A DNA stretch of 45,574 bases from Planctomycetota bacterium. GTDB lineage: Bacteria > Planctomycetota > Phycisphaerae > FEN-1346. The notes beneath the pieces are model-generated. The model made no database searches. It worked only from the letters and a program-made list of their open reading frames with translations, and had not been told where the DNA came from. A program made the position numbers and the translations under genes. Location of the stretch: positions 1-45,574 of the forward strand of contig JAUVZF010000028.1 of the NCBI GenBank assembly GCA_030602705.1, given 5' to 3'. Each line of letters opens with the position of its first letter. Position 1 is the stretch's first letter. Below, one piece after another: positions 6,930 to 15,265 of this stretch.

Positions 6930-7004
6930 GGGCCCATAGCTCAGCGGCAGAGCAGGGGACTCATAATCCCTTGGTCGGAGGTTCGAATCCTCCTGGGCCC
7001 ACCA
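6930..7004 (+). tRNA. tRNA with CAT anticodon, most likely tRNA-Ile2 (lysidine type)
   Basis: A complete 75-nt cloverleaf with encoded CCA. The acceptor stem GGGCCCA (6930-6936) pairs with TGGGCCC (6994-7000), followed by A and CCA (7002-7004). The anticodon loop is CTCATAA, so the anticodon is CAT. The T arm is GGAGG-TTCGAAT-CCTCC. The anticodon region GACTCATAATCCCTTGGTC matches the pattern of bacterial tRNA-Ile(CAU), in which TilS converts C34 to lysidine. An elongator Met tRNA cannot be excluded by eye. Confidence 0.92.
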
Positions 7005-7059
7005 TTGTCAGGTCGTGACAAGTCTTGCCACGTGGCGACACGTGCGTCCGGCTGCATAA

Positions 7060-7241
7060 GACTTACGTCAATTTTCCCCTCGCCGAAACGCAACCGACGA
7101 GCGCGACGCCGCAGAGGCCCAAAAGTTGTTAGAGTTCTAACAAAACGGAGGGAGGGGCGAGGATTTTGTTAGAGTTCTAACAAAAAGGCAGGGAACAGGG
7201 AATAGGGAATGGGGAATAGGGAACGTAAAACGCCGAGCCCG
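7060..7241 (+). repeat. Dispersed repeat, short copy, with two palindromes (long copy at 27206-27610)
   Basis: It starts with GACTTACGTCAATTTT (7060-7075) and CCTCGCCGAAACG, exactly as at 27206. It lacks the internal ~240 bp of the long copy and then shares GCAGAGGCCNAAAAGTTG onward. Two copies of the perfect inverted repeat TTGTTAGAGTTCTAACAA lie at 7126-7143 and 7166-7183. The same two occur in the long copy at 27497-27514 and 27536-27553. After them comes a run of GGGAATAGGGAATGGGGAAT-type micro-repeats and the shared end CGCCGAGCCCG (7231-7241). Confidence 0.85.
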
Positions 7242-7342
7242 TTGCGGCAGCAGCGGGGCATCAACCCATTGCGGATTTCGGATTGCGGATTGCGGATTGA
7301 ACGGCAAACGGCCAAGGGCCCTTTTAGCCGCGACCCGCCTGT

Positions 7343-7440
7343 CCGGCGGCCGTTGGCGGCGGCACCGGCCAGGATGCGCCCGTACGGGCGCTACGGCCAA
7401 GCCGCAGGAAATCGTCCCATGCCAGAAATCGTTGCCACAC
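7343..7440 (-). repeat. Dispersed structured element, copy A (related to 42028-42197)
   Basis: Read on the minus strand it begins GTGTGGCAACGATTTCTGGC (7440-7421). It continues with a GGGACGATTTCCTGCGGCTT block, a hairpin core containing CGCCCGTACGGGCG, and CATCCTGGCCGG followed by a GCCGCCGCCAACGGCCGCC block. The same order of blocks occurs at 42028-42138. It lies between the tRNA and the giant surface-protein gene. A TATACT at 7492-7497 just downstream may be the -10 box of that gene, but its -35 is poor. Confidence 0.8.
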
Positions 7441-7558
7441 CCCGAAGGCGGGCCGCGGCATTTTCCCCTGGCGTATCCCCGAAACATGGTGTATACTGTG
7501 GTGTTCAATGCTCTTGCCGAGAGCGAACACGGGACCGCCACTGCGAGGGGAAATTGCC

Positions 7559-10500
7559 ATGGACCGCCCCAGGCCTCACGATTGTCCTACCCTGGAAGCG
7601 CTGGAACCCCGCCTGCTCCTGAACGTCGCCGACCCGTGGGTCGGCACGTGGGACGTGGCCGCATACCAGGTGGACACCCATGTGTCTTACGACGACGGGG
7701 TGTTCCACCCGGGAACCTTCGACTTCCAGTGGATGCAGGACCAGGTCCAGATCACCAGGGCCGGGGCCAGGTACCGGGTCACGCCGCAGGGCGCGGAGGA
7801 AACGTTCCTTCTGAGCCCGAGCGCCGACGGCACGGTCCTCGAGAGCCACCGGTCGGGCACCGACCACGGGGAGTACTCCGATGTTTACTTCAGCATCCGC
7901 CGCGTCGGGGACGACTTGGCCGTGGTCCACTACGGCGAGGTCGGCTGGGACTCCGCCGACCGCGAGAACCTTTACTGGGGCGATGCCGTGCTCGGCGTCG
8001 CCGGCCGGGACGGTCTCCCGGGCGGGCCGCTGGAGCCCTGGGCCGGGGATTACCTGGTCCGGGAATTCACCATGGAGGCCGACCCGTTCTGGAACAACGG
8101 CTACACGCTGTTCAATGAGCAGACGGCGCCGGCTCACCTGGACGACCTCGGCGGGGGGAACTACCTCGCCCGGAGCGGGATTTCGGACGACGGGCTGGTC
8201 GTCACCGAGGCGGGCGACCACCTGGAGGGTGGGTTCGAGGACCTGGAGGACGGTTACGCGCGAGGCTATCTGCGGATCCATCAGGTCGACGGCGACCGCA
8301 TCTGGTACGTCTTCGCGGGCGCCGGCGCCGACTCCGACGCGTACGAGACGCTCTACTGGACGGAGTGGAACGTCGGCATCAGCGGCCTGGACGATCCCGG
8401 TGTCGAGCACCCGCTGATCGTCGGCGACTTCCTGCACGTCGACAACTGGTGGCAGTACGACTCCCACGAGACGCTGGCCGACAACCGCGACACGATGCGA
8501 ATACAGGTAACCGGCACCGAGGACGTCGAGGGTTTCGACACGAAACAGGTCGAATGGCAATGGCCCGACGGTTCCTGGGAACGCATGAACTGGTTCCTGA
8601 CCGAAGAGGCGCTGGTCGAGGCACGCTACCAGGACAACGAGGACGTCGAACAGGTGGCCGACGGCAACCCGACCGAGGTCATTCCCACGGCGGTCTCCGA
8701 GTGGGCCGTCCACACCCCCTTCGGCGAAGGCGACTACGAGGGGTGGGCCAAGGATGCAAACGGCCAGTGGGGCGGCGACCCGAACTGGCGGGGCTGGACC
8801 GACCGCCACGTCACGTACCTCGGTCAGCAGTCGGTCACCGTCCCCGCCGGGACGTTCGACTGCACGGGGGTGCGCATCGACGGGTACGCCTTCGACGAGG
8901 GCGGTTGGCGGAGCCACAGCGTCGAGACGTTCTGGATCGACCCGGGCGTCGGCGTCATCGAGGCCGAGTTCCGGGGACTCGATTCCGATCCCTGGGAAGG
9001 CGGCGAGTCCGAGTGGGCCGCCTCGATCGAACTGGCCGCCTGGGGGGCCGACGCCGGCACGGAAATCACCTGGATCGACGTCAGCCGGTGCTTCGACTAC
9101 GAGCAGCCCGGCGCCCACGACGACAGCCGCGAGTACGAGGTCGCGGTCGAAGGGCCCGCGCTGACGGGCCTGGAGGTGGTCACGCCCTGGAACGAGACGT
9201 TCGACTCGGACGATTACCTGCCGCCAGGCTGGGCCGGCGAGTACTTCGAGCACGAAGCCGCCGGCTTCTGGTTCGAGGCGGGGACCGACGACGGTGTGCG
9301 GTACCTCGATGTGGAGTGGGAAAACCTCTCGAAGATCCCGTGGAAGAGGCTCAGCACGGCCGACACGCGGCTGGCGGTCGATTACGATGGTGGCCGCTGG
9401 GCCGGAACGGTGGACTTCGACGACGTGAATCAACCGACCCAGGAGCCGAGGCTCACCAAGCCGGTGCACGGGCAGACGGACGTGTCCCTGCAGCCGACCC
9501 TCGAGTGGCAGGCGTGGCGCGCTCCGCCGGCCAACGGCGAGATCTGGCTGGACCTCCAGGATGAGGTGCGGGACGAAGAACTGTACTGGCAGATCCTGCC
9601 GGCGGACGCCACGAGTTGGCGGGTGCCCGACCTCCTGGACGCGAACACACTGTACGAAGTGGAACTGTGCTTCGGCAACTTGGCCGTCGTCAACGTCAAC
9701 GGTTTTGACGTCCACATTTTTGCCGACGTGGAAAGCGATCCGATGTTCACGACGGTGCCGCCCGGCGTCACCGAGGCCTGGATGTTCCGCGGCTACGTTC
9801 CGGAGGCCCCTGGCGAGGAGACGGAGTTCGGTCTGGAGATCGTCGGCATCGAACTGACGGGCCTTCAGGTCAACACGCCCTGGGGCGAATTCTTTGACGC
9901 GGCGACTTACCTGCCGCCCGGGTGGGCGGGCGAGGACTTCGAGCACGAAGCCGCCGGCCTCTGGTTCGAGGCGGGGACCGAGGAGGACGGCAGGCGCTGG
10001 CTCGAGGTGGACTGGGACGTCACGCCGGCACAGTGGGCACTGCTGCTGGACGACGCGACCGACGACACCTTCATCTCCGTCCCCTACACCGGCGGGCAGT
10101 GGGTCGGCACGGTTGACTTCAGCGGCATCGTCCAGCCCGAGGCGCCGGTGATCACCTACCCGGCCCACGGGCAGGGGCGGGCGCCCCTTCAGCCCACCTT
10201 CCGGTGGCAGCGGTGGGCCGCCCCCCAGCCGGGCGGCGGCGTCTGGTTCGAACTCGACCAGGCCGGCCTGGAGGATGAACTGTACGAGTTTGATGATGAG
10301 CCGCCGGCCACCGCCCAGTGGACCGTTCCGGACCCGCTGGAGGTGGCCACGGACTACGACTTCGCCGTCGATTTCCACAACCACCGGACCGGCCGGATCG
10401 ACGGCGCCGACGTCCACGTCCTGGCCTGGACCGAGTCGTGGGGCGGCTTCACCACCGGCGACGGCCGCGTTGACGGCGCTGAGGTCTGGCGGTGTCTGGA

Positions 10501-13500
10501 CTACGAGGCTCCGGGCACGCGCGACGACGACCGCGAGTTCGGCATCGAGGTCTGGGGGCAGGACCTGACGAACCTCCAGATTACCACACCCTGGAACGCG
10601 AAGTTCGACGCCTCGAAGTACCTGCCGGACGGCTGGGCAGGAGAGGACTTCGAGTACGAAACTCGCACGTTCTGGTTTGAGACGGGAACCGATGGCGACC
10701 AGCAATGGATGGAGACCGAGTGGGAAGGCCTCTCGGCCCGCCAGTGGGCACGGCTCGACACCGGCAACGCCGAAATCGCGGTCACCTACATCGGCGGCAC
10801 CTGGAACGCAACCGTGGACTTCGACGGCGTCGCCCAGCCGACCCAGGTGCCGACGCTCACAAACCCGGTGCACGGGCAGGACGACGTGTCGGTCCAGCCG
10901 ACGCTGACGTGGAACCAGTGGCAGGACCCGCCGCCGGACGGTGGGATCTGGCTGGACCTCACGGTCGATCCCGACGGGACCGACGAGGACGTCTATGAGA
11001 TCGGCTTGCCCGGCGAGGCCACCGAGTGGGCCGTGCCCGACCCGCTGGACCCCGTGACGCTGTACGAGGCCGGCTTGGGTTTCTTCGATCACGCAGTCCA
11101 GAACCACGGCGGCGTGGAGGTTCACATCTTCGCGGCGGCCGGAAGCGACTACCGGTTCACGACCGCGATGCTCGGCCCCACCGAGGTCTGGCTGAACCGC
11201 GGGCACGACTTCAACTACCCGGGCGCCGGCGATGAGGACTACGAGTTCTGCGTCGAGGTCGTGGGCATCGAACTGACGGGCCTTCAGGTCGACACGCCCT
11301 GGGGCGAACCCTTTGACGCGGCGACTTACCTGCCGCCCGGGTGGGCGGGCGAGCATGTCGGAGTTGAGGACGGGCCGATCGAGTTCGAGGCCGGCACTGA
11401 GGACGGCCAACGCTGGCTCGGTGTGGAATGGGACGTCACGCCGACACAGTGGGCGCTGCTGCTGGACGACGCGACCGACGACACCTTCATCTCCGTCCCC
11501 TACACCGGCGGGCAGTGGGACGGCACGGTTGACTTCAGCGGCATCGTCCAGCCCGAGGCGCCGGTGATCACCTACCCGGCCCACGGGCAGGAACGGGTGC
11601 CCCTTCAGCCGACCTTCCGGTGGCAGCAGTGGGCCGCGCCACAGCCGGGCGGCGGCGTCTGGTTCCAACTCGACCAGGTCGACCCGGAGGATGAACTGTA
11701 CGAGTTTGAGGATGAGCCGCCGGCCACCGCCCAGTGGACCGTCCCGGTCCTGCTGGAGGTGGAGGCCGAGCACGACTTCGGGGTCGATTTTCACAACCAG
11801 CGGACCGACCGGATCGGCAGCGCCGACGTCCACGTCCTGGCCTGGACGGAGTCGGACATTCTCTTCACCACCGGCACGGACATTGTCAAGCCCTTCGGCG
11901 GCAAGACGAGGGCCGAGTTCACGGACGAGAGCGGCGACCGCGTCACGGTGTCGCTGGCGGGGCCGGGAACGGGCGAGGTGTGCCTTCCTGCCGACGGACA
12001 CGGGGATGCGATAGGAATCGTGCTCTTCGGCACGACGGACAGGTCTTCTCTGACCATCCTGACCAAGGGGGCCGGGGCTCGGACGGCGGTCGGTGACATC
12101 CTCGTGGATGGCTCGCTGCGCAGCCTGATGGCCAGGACGACCGATTTGCTGGGCGACTTGGAGGTTACGGGAAGTCTGGGCAGCCTGATGCTGGGGGACG
12201 TGGCCGATCAGCACACCATCCGCATTGGACCGTCCGACAGTCCACGGGCGGGGATTAGCATGACGTTCGGCCTGGTCGAGGACCTGACGATCAACTCCCG
12301 GGTCCCGATCCGGTCCCTGAGGGCCATCGCGTGGCTCGATAACGACGCAGCGCCCGACGTCATCGACGCCCCGTCGGTGGGCAGCCTTACGATCAACGGC
12401 CAGCGTGGCAACGCAAGGCGCGGCATACCGGACGTTCCCGGCGACTTTCAAGCCGACCTCCTGCTGAGCGGCGAAGGGGACCCGCGCCAGACGCTTACAA
12501 ATGCCAGGATCGCCGGCAGCCTGACGGGGGCCGCGTGGGACATCACCGGCGACGTGGGAACGGTGTCGGTCTCCGGCGAGGCCGACGGCTGGACGCTCGA
12601 TGTCCACTCCGACGTTCGGTCGCTCAGATTGGGCGACGTGACGAACGCCACGGTAACGGTGGACGGGGCATTGGGAACGTTGTCGGCCCTCCGTTGGGCC
12701 GGCGGCGGGATGACGGCCAAGACACTCCGGTCGCTGAACGTTGCGGGCCGGCGCGGCAACGCGCGGCTGGGCACGGAGGATATTCCCGGTGACTTCGGTG
12801 TAAACCTGACGCTGACGGGCGATCCCGAGGCCACCGGGCGGCGGAACCAGACACTGGGCAGCGCGCGGATCTCCGGCGAACTCCGCGACAGCGCCTGGGA
12901 CATCACCGGCGACGTGGGAACGGTGTCGGTCTCCGGCGAGGCCGACGGCTGGACGCTCGATGTCCACTCCGACGTTCGGTCGCTCAGATTGGGCGACGTG
13001 ACGAACGCCACGGTAACGGTGGACGGGGCGTTGGGGACGTTATCGGCCCTGCGTTGGGCCGGCGGCGGGGTGACGGCCAAGACGCTCCGGTCGCTGAACG
13101 TTGCGGGCCGGCGCGGCAACCCGCGGCGGGGCACGGAGGATATTCCCGGCGACTTCAGCGCGGCGCTCACGCTGACGGGCGATCCCGAGGCCACCGGGCG
13201 GCGGAACCAGACACTGGGCAGCGCGCGGATCTCCGGTGAACTCCACGACAGCGCCTGGGATATCACGGGCCCGGTGGGCAGCGTTATGATCGGCCATATC
13301 GCCACGTCCCTGCATTTGCCTGACGTCAGCAGCATTTCCACCAGCAGCCTGCTCATCCGTTGGTTGCATGGCGATCTGCCGGTCGGGCTCATCGCGGTGG
13401 AGGGCGCGGGCCAGGTGAACCATATCACCTTCGATTCCATCAGGCGATGGCCCAGGACGACCTGCGATCTGGTGTCGGAGGTAGGTGATCCCCCGCCTGC

Positions 13501-14899
13501 GGCGCCGACCGTCTTTGGCGCGATGACGCTTGCGAGCCTGAAGAACCATCTGGGTTCGGCTCTCGGCCGATGGACCGGCGACCCGTCGCGGCTGCGGCCC
13601 GGCCTTCTTGCCAGTTTCGACCGGACGAAGGACCCGACCTACCGGTTCGTCCAGCGGGCCGCGTTCGTTTACGACAACGCCCTGGCCATCGAGACCCTGC
13701 TGATGGGTAATAACCCGGACGCCGAATGCCGCGCCCGGGCCTTCCAGATCGCCGACGCGCTCGTCTTGCTCCAGGACCACGACCCCAACAATGCCGGCGT
13801 GGCGGCCGACCCGGAGTTCCCGGCTCTGACACCGGCGCCGCTTCGCGACGCATACCAGGCCGGCACCGTGGCGACCAGCCGCGACGCAACGAAGATCACG
13901 GTGCGAACAGCCGGCTTCGACAACGCGAGCAGCGGCAATCAGGCGTATGCGGCGCTGGCCCTTCTGCGTGCGGCAGACGCCGCCGAAGAACACGGCGAAG
14001 CGGAGCGGGCGGCGGACTACCGCAAAACCGCCAAGGAACTGCTGCTTTACGTCGGCCGCAGCCGCAGCCGACCTGACCCGCTTCGGGGGTTCGCCATGAG
14101 CGAGGACGCCGCCATCGGGCAAGTACGGGCCACGGAGCACAACATCGACCTGGCCGCGGCCTTTGGTCGCATGGCCGATGCGGAAGCGGATCCGGCGTTG
14201 AAGGCGAAATGGGAGGCGTGGCGCGACTGGGCGGACCACTTCCGCAACCAGATGTACGGCGCCAACGAACGATTCGCAACACTGCCCTGGATTCGCGACG
14301 ACTGGCAGTACTTCCGCGCAGGGACGGGCCTGGCTAACGACATCAACAAAGACCTGGTGTCTCTGGACACGGGCGCGTGGAGTTCGCTCGGGCGGGGGGA
14401 CGATCGGGATGTTGCCTTCGACCTGTTGGAGTTCCTCGCCACCTCGACGGACGCGACGGGCCGCACTTACACGGGCTTCGACCCGGGTTTCCGCGCGGTC
14501 GCCGACGACAGCCTGACCAGCCGGCGCGACGGCATCGGTTCGGAAGCGACGGCCTACATGGCCCTCATCGCCCGGAAACTGGGCGACGGCGCCATTCTTG
14601 CGGCGCTGCCCGGTCGCGCGACGCTCACGGCCGACGAACAAGCGGCCTACGATCTGGTGCTCGACAAAGCAAACGACGGTGAAACCGATCACGATCTGGC
14701 GGACTTCCTGGTCGGCGAACTTGTCAACATCCAACTGCACGCCCCGAACGGCGACGGCCTTGGCCTGGTGGCCGCACCGGTTCCGGGCGTCGGCACCGGC
14801 GAATACGACCTTGTCAACGGTTGGGCGCTGGCGTCCACCTGCTGGGCACGTTTCGCGTTCCAGGGCTGGAACATCTTCACGGGGAGCAGTACGGGCTAG
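7559..14899 (+). CDS. Giant LEPRLLL-type surface protein with four sequence modules, beta-solenoid-like repeats and a six-hairpin glycosidase-like end
   Basis: A 2,446-residue protein. The ATG at 7559 follows GAGGGGA. LEALEPRLLLN at residues 12-22 is the N-terminal hallmark of large planctomycete exported proteins. Residues ~1-500 hold unique N-terminal domains. Four modules of ~230 residues follow (about 501-734, 736-966, 969-1203, 1204-1439), each with TPWxxxFD, YLPxGWAGE, a WFEAGT-like strand, G-x-W-x-(A/G)TVDF, a P-x-HGQ-x-x-(V/A) hinge, LQPT-(F/L)-x-W and DVH(I/V). Modules 2 and 4 are very close at DNA level. Residues ~1515-1920 form glycine-rich repeats (LGxLSALRWAGG, VAGRRGN, ITGDVGTVSVSG), including two 120-residue near-identical units. 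The C-terminus (~1995-2440; FVYDNALAIETLL, TGNQAYAALALL-like) resembles (alpha/alpha)6 toroid glycosidase-like proteins. It is probably a cell-surface or secreted polysaccharide-associated protein; the substrate is unknown. No classical signal peptide is seen beyond the LEPRLLL region. Confidence 0.85.
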   Translation: MDRPRPHDCPTLEALEPRLLLNVADPWVGTWDVAAYQVDTHVSYDDGVFHPGTFDFQWMQDQVQITRAGARYRVTPQGAEETFLLSPSADGTVLESHRSGTDHGEYSDVYFSIRRVGDDLAVVHYGEVGWDSADRENLYWGDAVLGVAGRDGLPGGPLEPWAGDYLVREFTMEADPFWNNGYTLFNEQTAPAHLDDLGGGNYLARSGISDDGLVVTEAGDHLEGGFEDLEDGYARGYLRIHQVDGDRIWYVFAGAGADSDAYETLYWTEWNVGISGLDDPGVEHPLIVGDFLHVDNWWQYDSHETLADNRDTMRIQVTGTEDVEGFDTKQVEWQWPDGSWERMNWFLTEEALVEARYQDNEDVEQVADGNPTEVIPTAVSEWAVHTPFGEGDYEGWAKDANGQWGGDPNWRGWTDRHVTYLGQQSVTVPAGTFDCTGVRIDGYAFDEGGWRSHSVETFWIDPGVGVIEAEFRGLDSDPWEGGESEWAASIELAAWGADAGTEITWIDVSRCFDYEQPGAHDDSREYEVAVEGPALTGLEVVTPWNETFDSDDYLPPGWAGEYFEHEAAGFWFEAGTDDGVRYLDVEWENLSKIPWKRLSTADTRLAVDYDGGRWAGTVDFDDVNQPTQEPRLTKPVHGQTDVSLQPTLEWQAWRAPPANGEIWLDLQDEVRDEELYWQILPADATSWRVPDLLDANTLYEVELCFGNLAVVNVNGFDVHIFADVESDPMFTTVPPGVTEAWMFRGYVPEAPGEETEFGLEIVGIELTGLQVNTPWGEFFDAATYLPPGWAGEDFEHEAAGLWFEAGTEEDGRRWLEVDWDVTPAQWALLLDDATDDTFISVPYTGGQWVGTVDFSGIVQPEAPVITYPAHGQGRAPLQPTFRWQRWAAPQPGGGVWFELDQAGLEDELYEFDDEPPATAQWTVPDPLEVATDYDFAVDFHNHRTGRIDGADVHVLAWTESWGGFTTGDGRVDGAEVWRCLDYEAPGTRDDDREFGIEVWGQDLTNLQITTPWNAKFDASKYLPDGWAGEDFEYETRTFWFETGTDGDQQWMETEWEGLSARQWARLDTGNAEIAVTYIGGTWNATVDFDGVAQPTQVPTLTNPVHGQDDVSVQPTLTWNQWQDPPPDGGIWLDLTVDPDGTDEDVYEIGLPGEATEWAVPDPLDPVTLYEAGLGFFDHAVQNHGGVEVHIFAAAGSDYRFTTAMLGPTEVWLNRGHDFNYPGAGDEDYEFCVEVVGIELTGLQVDTPWGEPFDAATYLPPGWAGEHVGVEDGPIEFEAGTEDGQRWLGVEWDVTPTQWALLLDDATDDTFISVPYTGGQWDGTVDFSGIVQPEAPVITYPAHGQERVPLQPTFRWQQWAAPQPGGGVWFQLDQVDPEDELYEFEDEPPATAQWTVPVLLEVEAEHDFGVDFHNQRTDRIGSADVHVLAWTESDILFTTGTDIVKPFGGKTRAEFTDESGDRVTVSLAGPGTGEVCLPADGHGDAIGIVLFGTTDRSSLTILTKGAGARTAVGDILVDGSLRSLMARTTDLLGDLEVTGSLGSLMLGDVADQHTIRIGPSDSPRAGISMTFGLVEDLTINSRVPIRSLRAIAWLDNDAAPDVIDAPSVGSLTINGQRGNARRGIPDVPGDFQADLLLSGEGDPRQTLTNARIAGSLTGAAWDITGDVGTVSVSGEADGWTLDVHSDVRSLRLGDVTNATVTVDGALGTLSALRWAGGGMTAKTLRSLNVAGRRGNARLGTEDIPGDFGVNLTLTGDPEATGRRNQTLGSARISGELRDSAWDITGDVGTVSVSGEADGWTLDVHSDVRSLRLGDVTNATVTVDGALGTLSALRWAGGGVTAKTLRSLNVAGRRGNPRRGTEDIPGDFSAALTLTGDPEATGRRNQTLGSARISGELHDSAWDITGPVGSVMIGHIATSLHLPDVSSISTSSLLIRWLHGDLPVGLIAVEGAGQVNHITFDSIRRWPRTTCDLVSEVGDPPPAAPTVFGAMTLASLKNHLGSALGRWTGDPSRLRPGLLASFDRTKDPTYRFVQRAAFVYDNALAIETLLMGNNPDAECRARAFQIADALVLLQDHDPNNAGVAADPEFPALTPAPLRDAYQAGTVATSRDATKITVRTAGFDNASSGNQAYAALALLRAADAAEEHGEAERAADYRKTAKELLLYVGRSRSRPDPLRGFAMSEDAAIGQVRATEHNIDLAAAFGRMADAEADPALKAKWEAWRDWADHFRNQMYGANERFATLPWIRDDWQYFRAGTGLANDINKDLVSLDTGAWSSLGRGDDRDVAFDLLEFLATSTDATGRTYTGFDPGFRAVADDSLTSRRDGIGSEATAYMALIARKLGDGAILAALPGRATLTADEQAAYDLVLDKANDGETDHDLADFLVGELVNIQLHAPNGDGLGLVAAPVPGVGTGEYDLVNGWALASTCWARFAFQGWNIFTGSSTG
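12535..13254 (+). repeat. Two tandem 360-bp coding repeats inside the giant gene
   Basis: The sequence from 12535 recurs exactly 360 bp later (12895) with only scattered differences; the first ~120 bp of the two copies are identical. This is a recent in-frame duplication of 120 codons in the glycine-rich region. It adds one beta-solenoid-like unit and could vary in number between strains. Confidence 0.9.
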
Positions 14900-14900
14900 C

Positions 14901-14964
14901 ACTACAACGCTACTTCGTGCGCGATCCGTACGGACCGCGCAAAATGCCCTTGTAGCGTTGTAGT
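14901..14964. terminator. 13-bp perfect inverted repeat right after the giant gene
   Basis: ACTACAACGCTAC (14901-14913) pairs with GTAGCGTTGTAGT (14952-14964). Between them is GCGATCCGTACGGACCGCGC, which includes the palindrome TCCGTACGGA. It begins 1 bp after the stop codon, so a transcription-end or mRNA-stabilising hairpin is likely. There is no T-tract, so it is not a standard intrinsic terminator. The CTAC(A)ACGC(T)ACTTCG word recurs after other genes (20755, 42280). Confidence 0.55.
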
Positions 14965-14974
14965 ATTAGCGTGG

Positions 14975-15265
14975 ATGGATTTGTTCGTTGACCGCGTTCT
15001 CGCGATGACTATACTCGAACCCGTGCCGGCAACGGTTGCTCGCGCGCCGGCCTATCCGGTCGGCAAAGCCAACCCGACGGCAGATTTGTTGTTGCCGCTC
15101 GCCTTACACGATGAATGGCTGAAAGAAGTGCAACCGGAACACGGATTCAAGAACAAGGCACTCCGGGCTATCGGCACGTACCGCGCCGAAGTCCGAGCCT
15201 GGGCGGGATATCCAATATCACGCAATGCTGCGAGAGTCCAACAGAAGAAAGAAGTAATGACATGA
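14975..15265 (+). CDS. Possible small ORF upstream of the fucosidase gene (96 aa)
   Basis: The frame ends in an ATGA overlap with the GH95 start at 15262. The C-terminal 60 residues (LLPLALHDEWLKEVQPEHGF, then RAIGTYRAEVRAWAGYPISR) look more natural than a random frame. However, there is no clear ribosome binding site or known family. The base composition is lower in GC, like the following gene. It may be a real coupled gene, a remnant, or chance. Confidence 0.3.
   Translation: MDLFVDRVLAMTILEPVPATVARAPAYPVGKANPTADLLLPLALHDEWLKEVQPEHGFKNKALRAIGTYRAEVRAWAGYPISRNAARVQQKKEVMT

Noticed and set aside
7505-12967. A 1,820-codon open frame on the minus strand
   Set aside because: It is antisense to the giant LEPRLLL gene and mirrors its codon periodicity in GC-rich DNA. 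It shows no domain motif, and the forward protein has clear modules.
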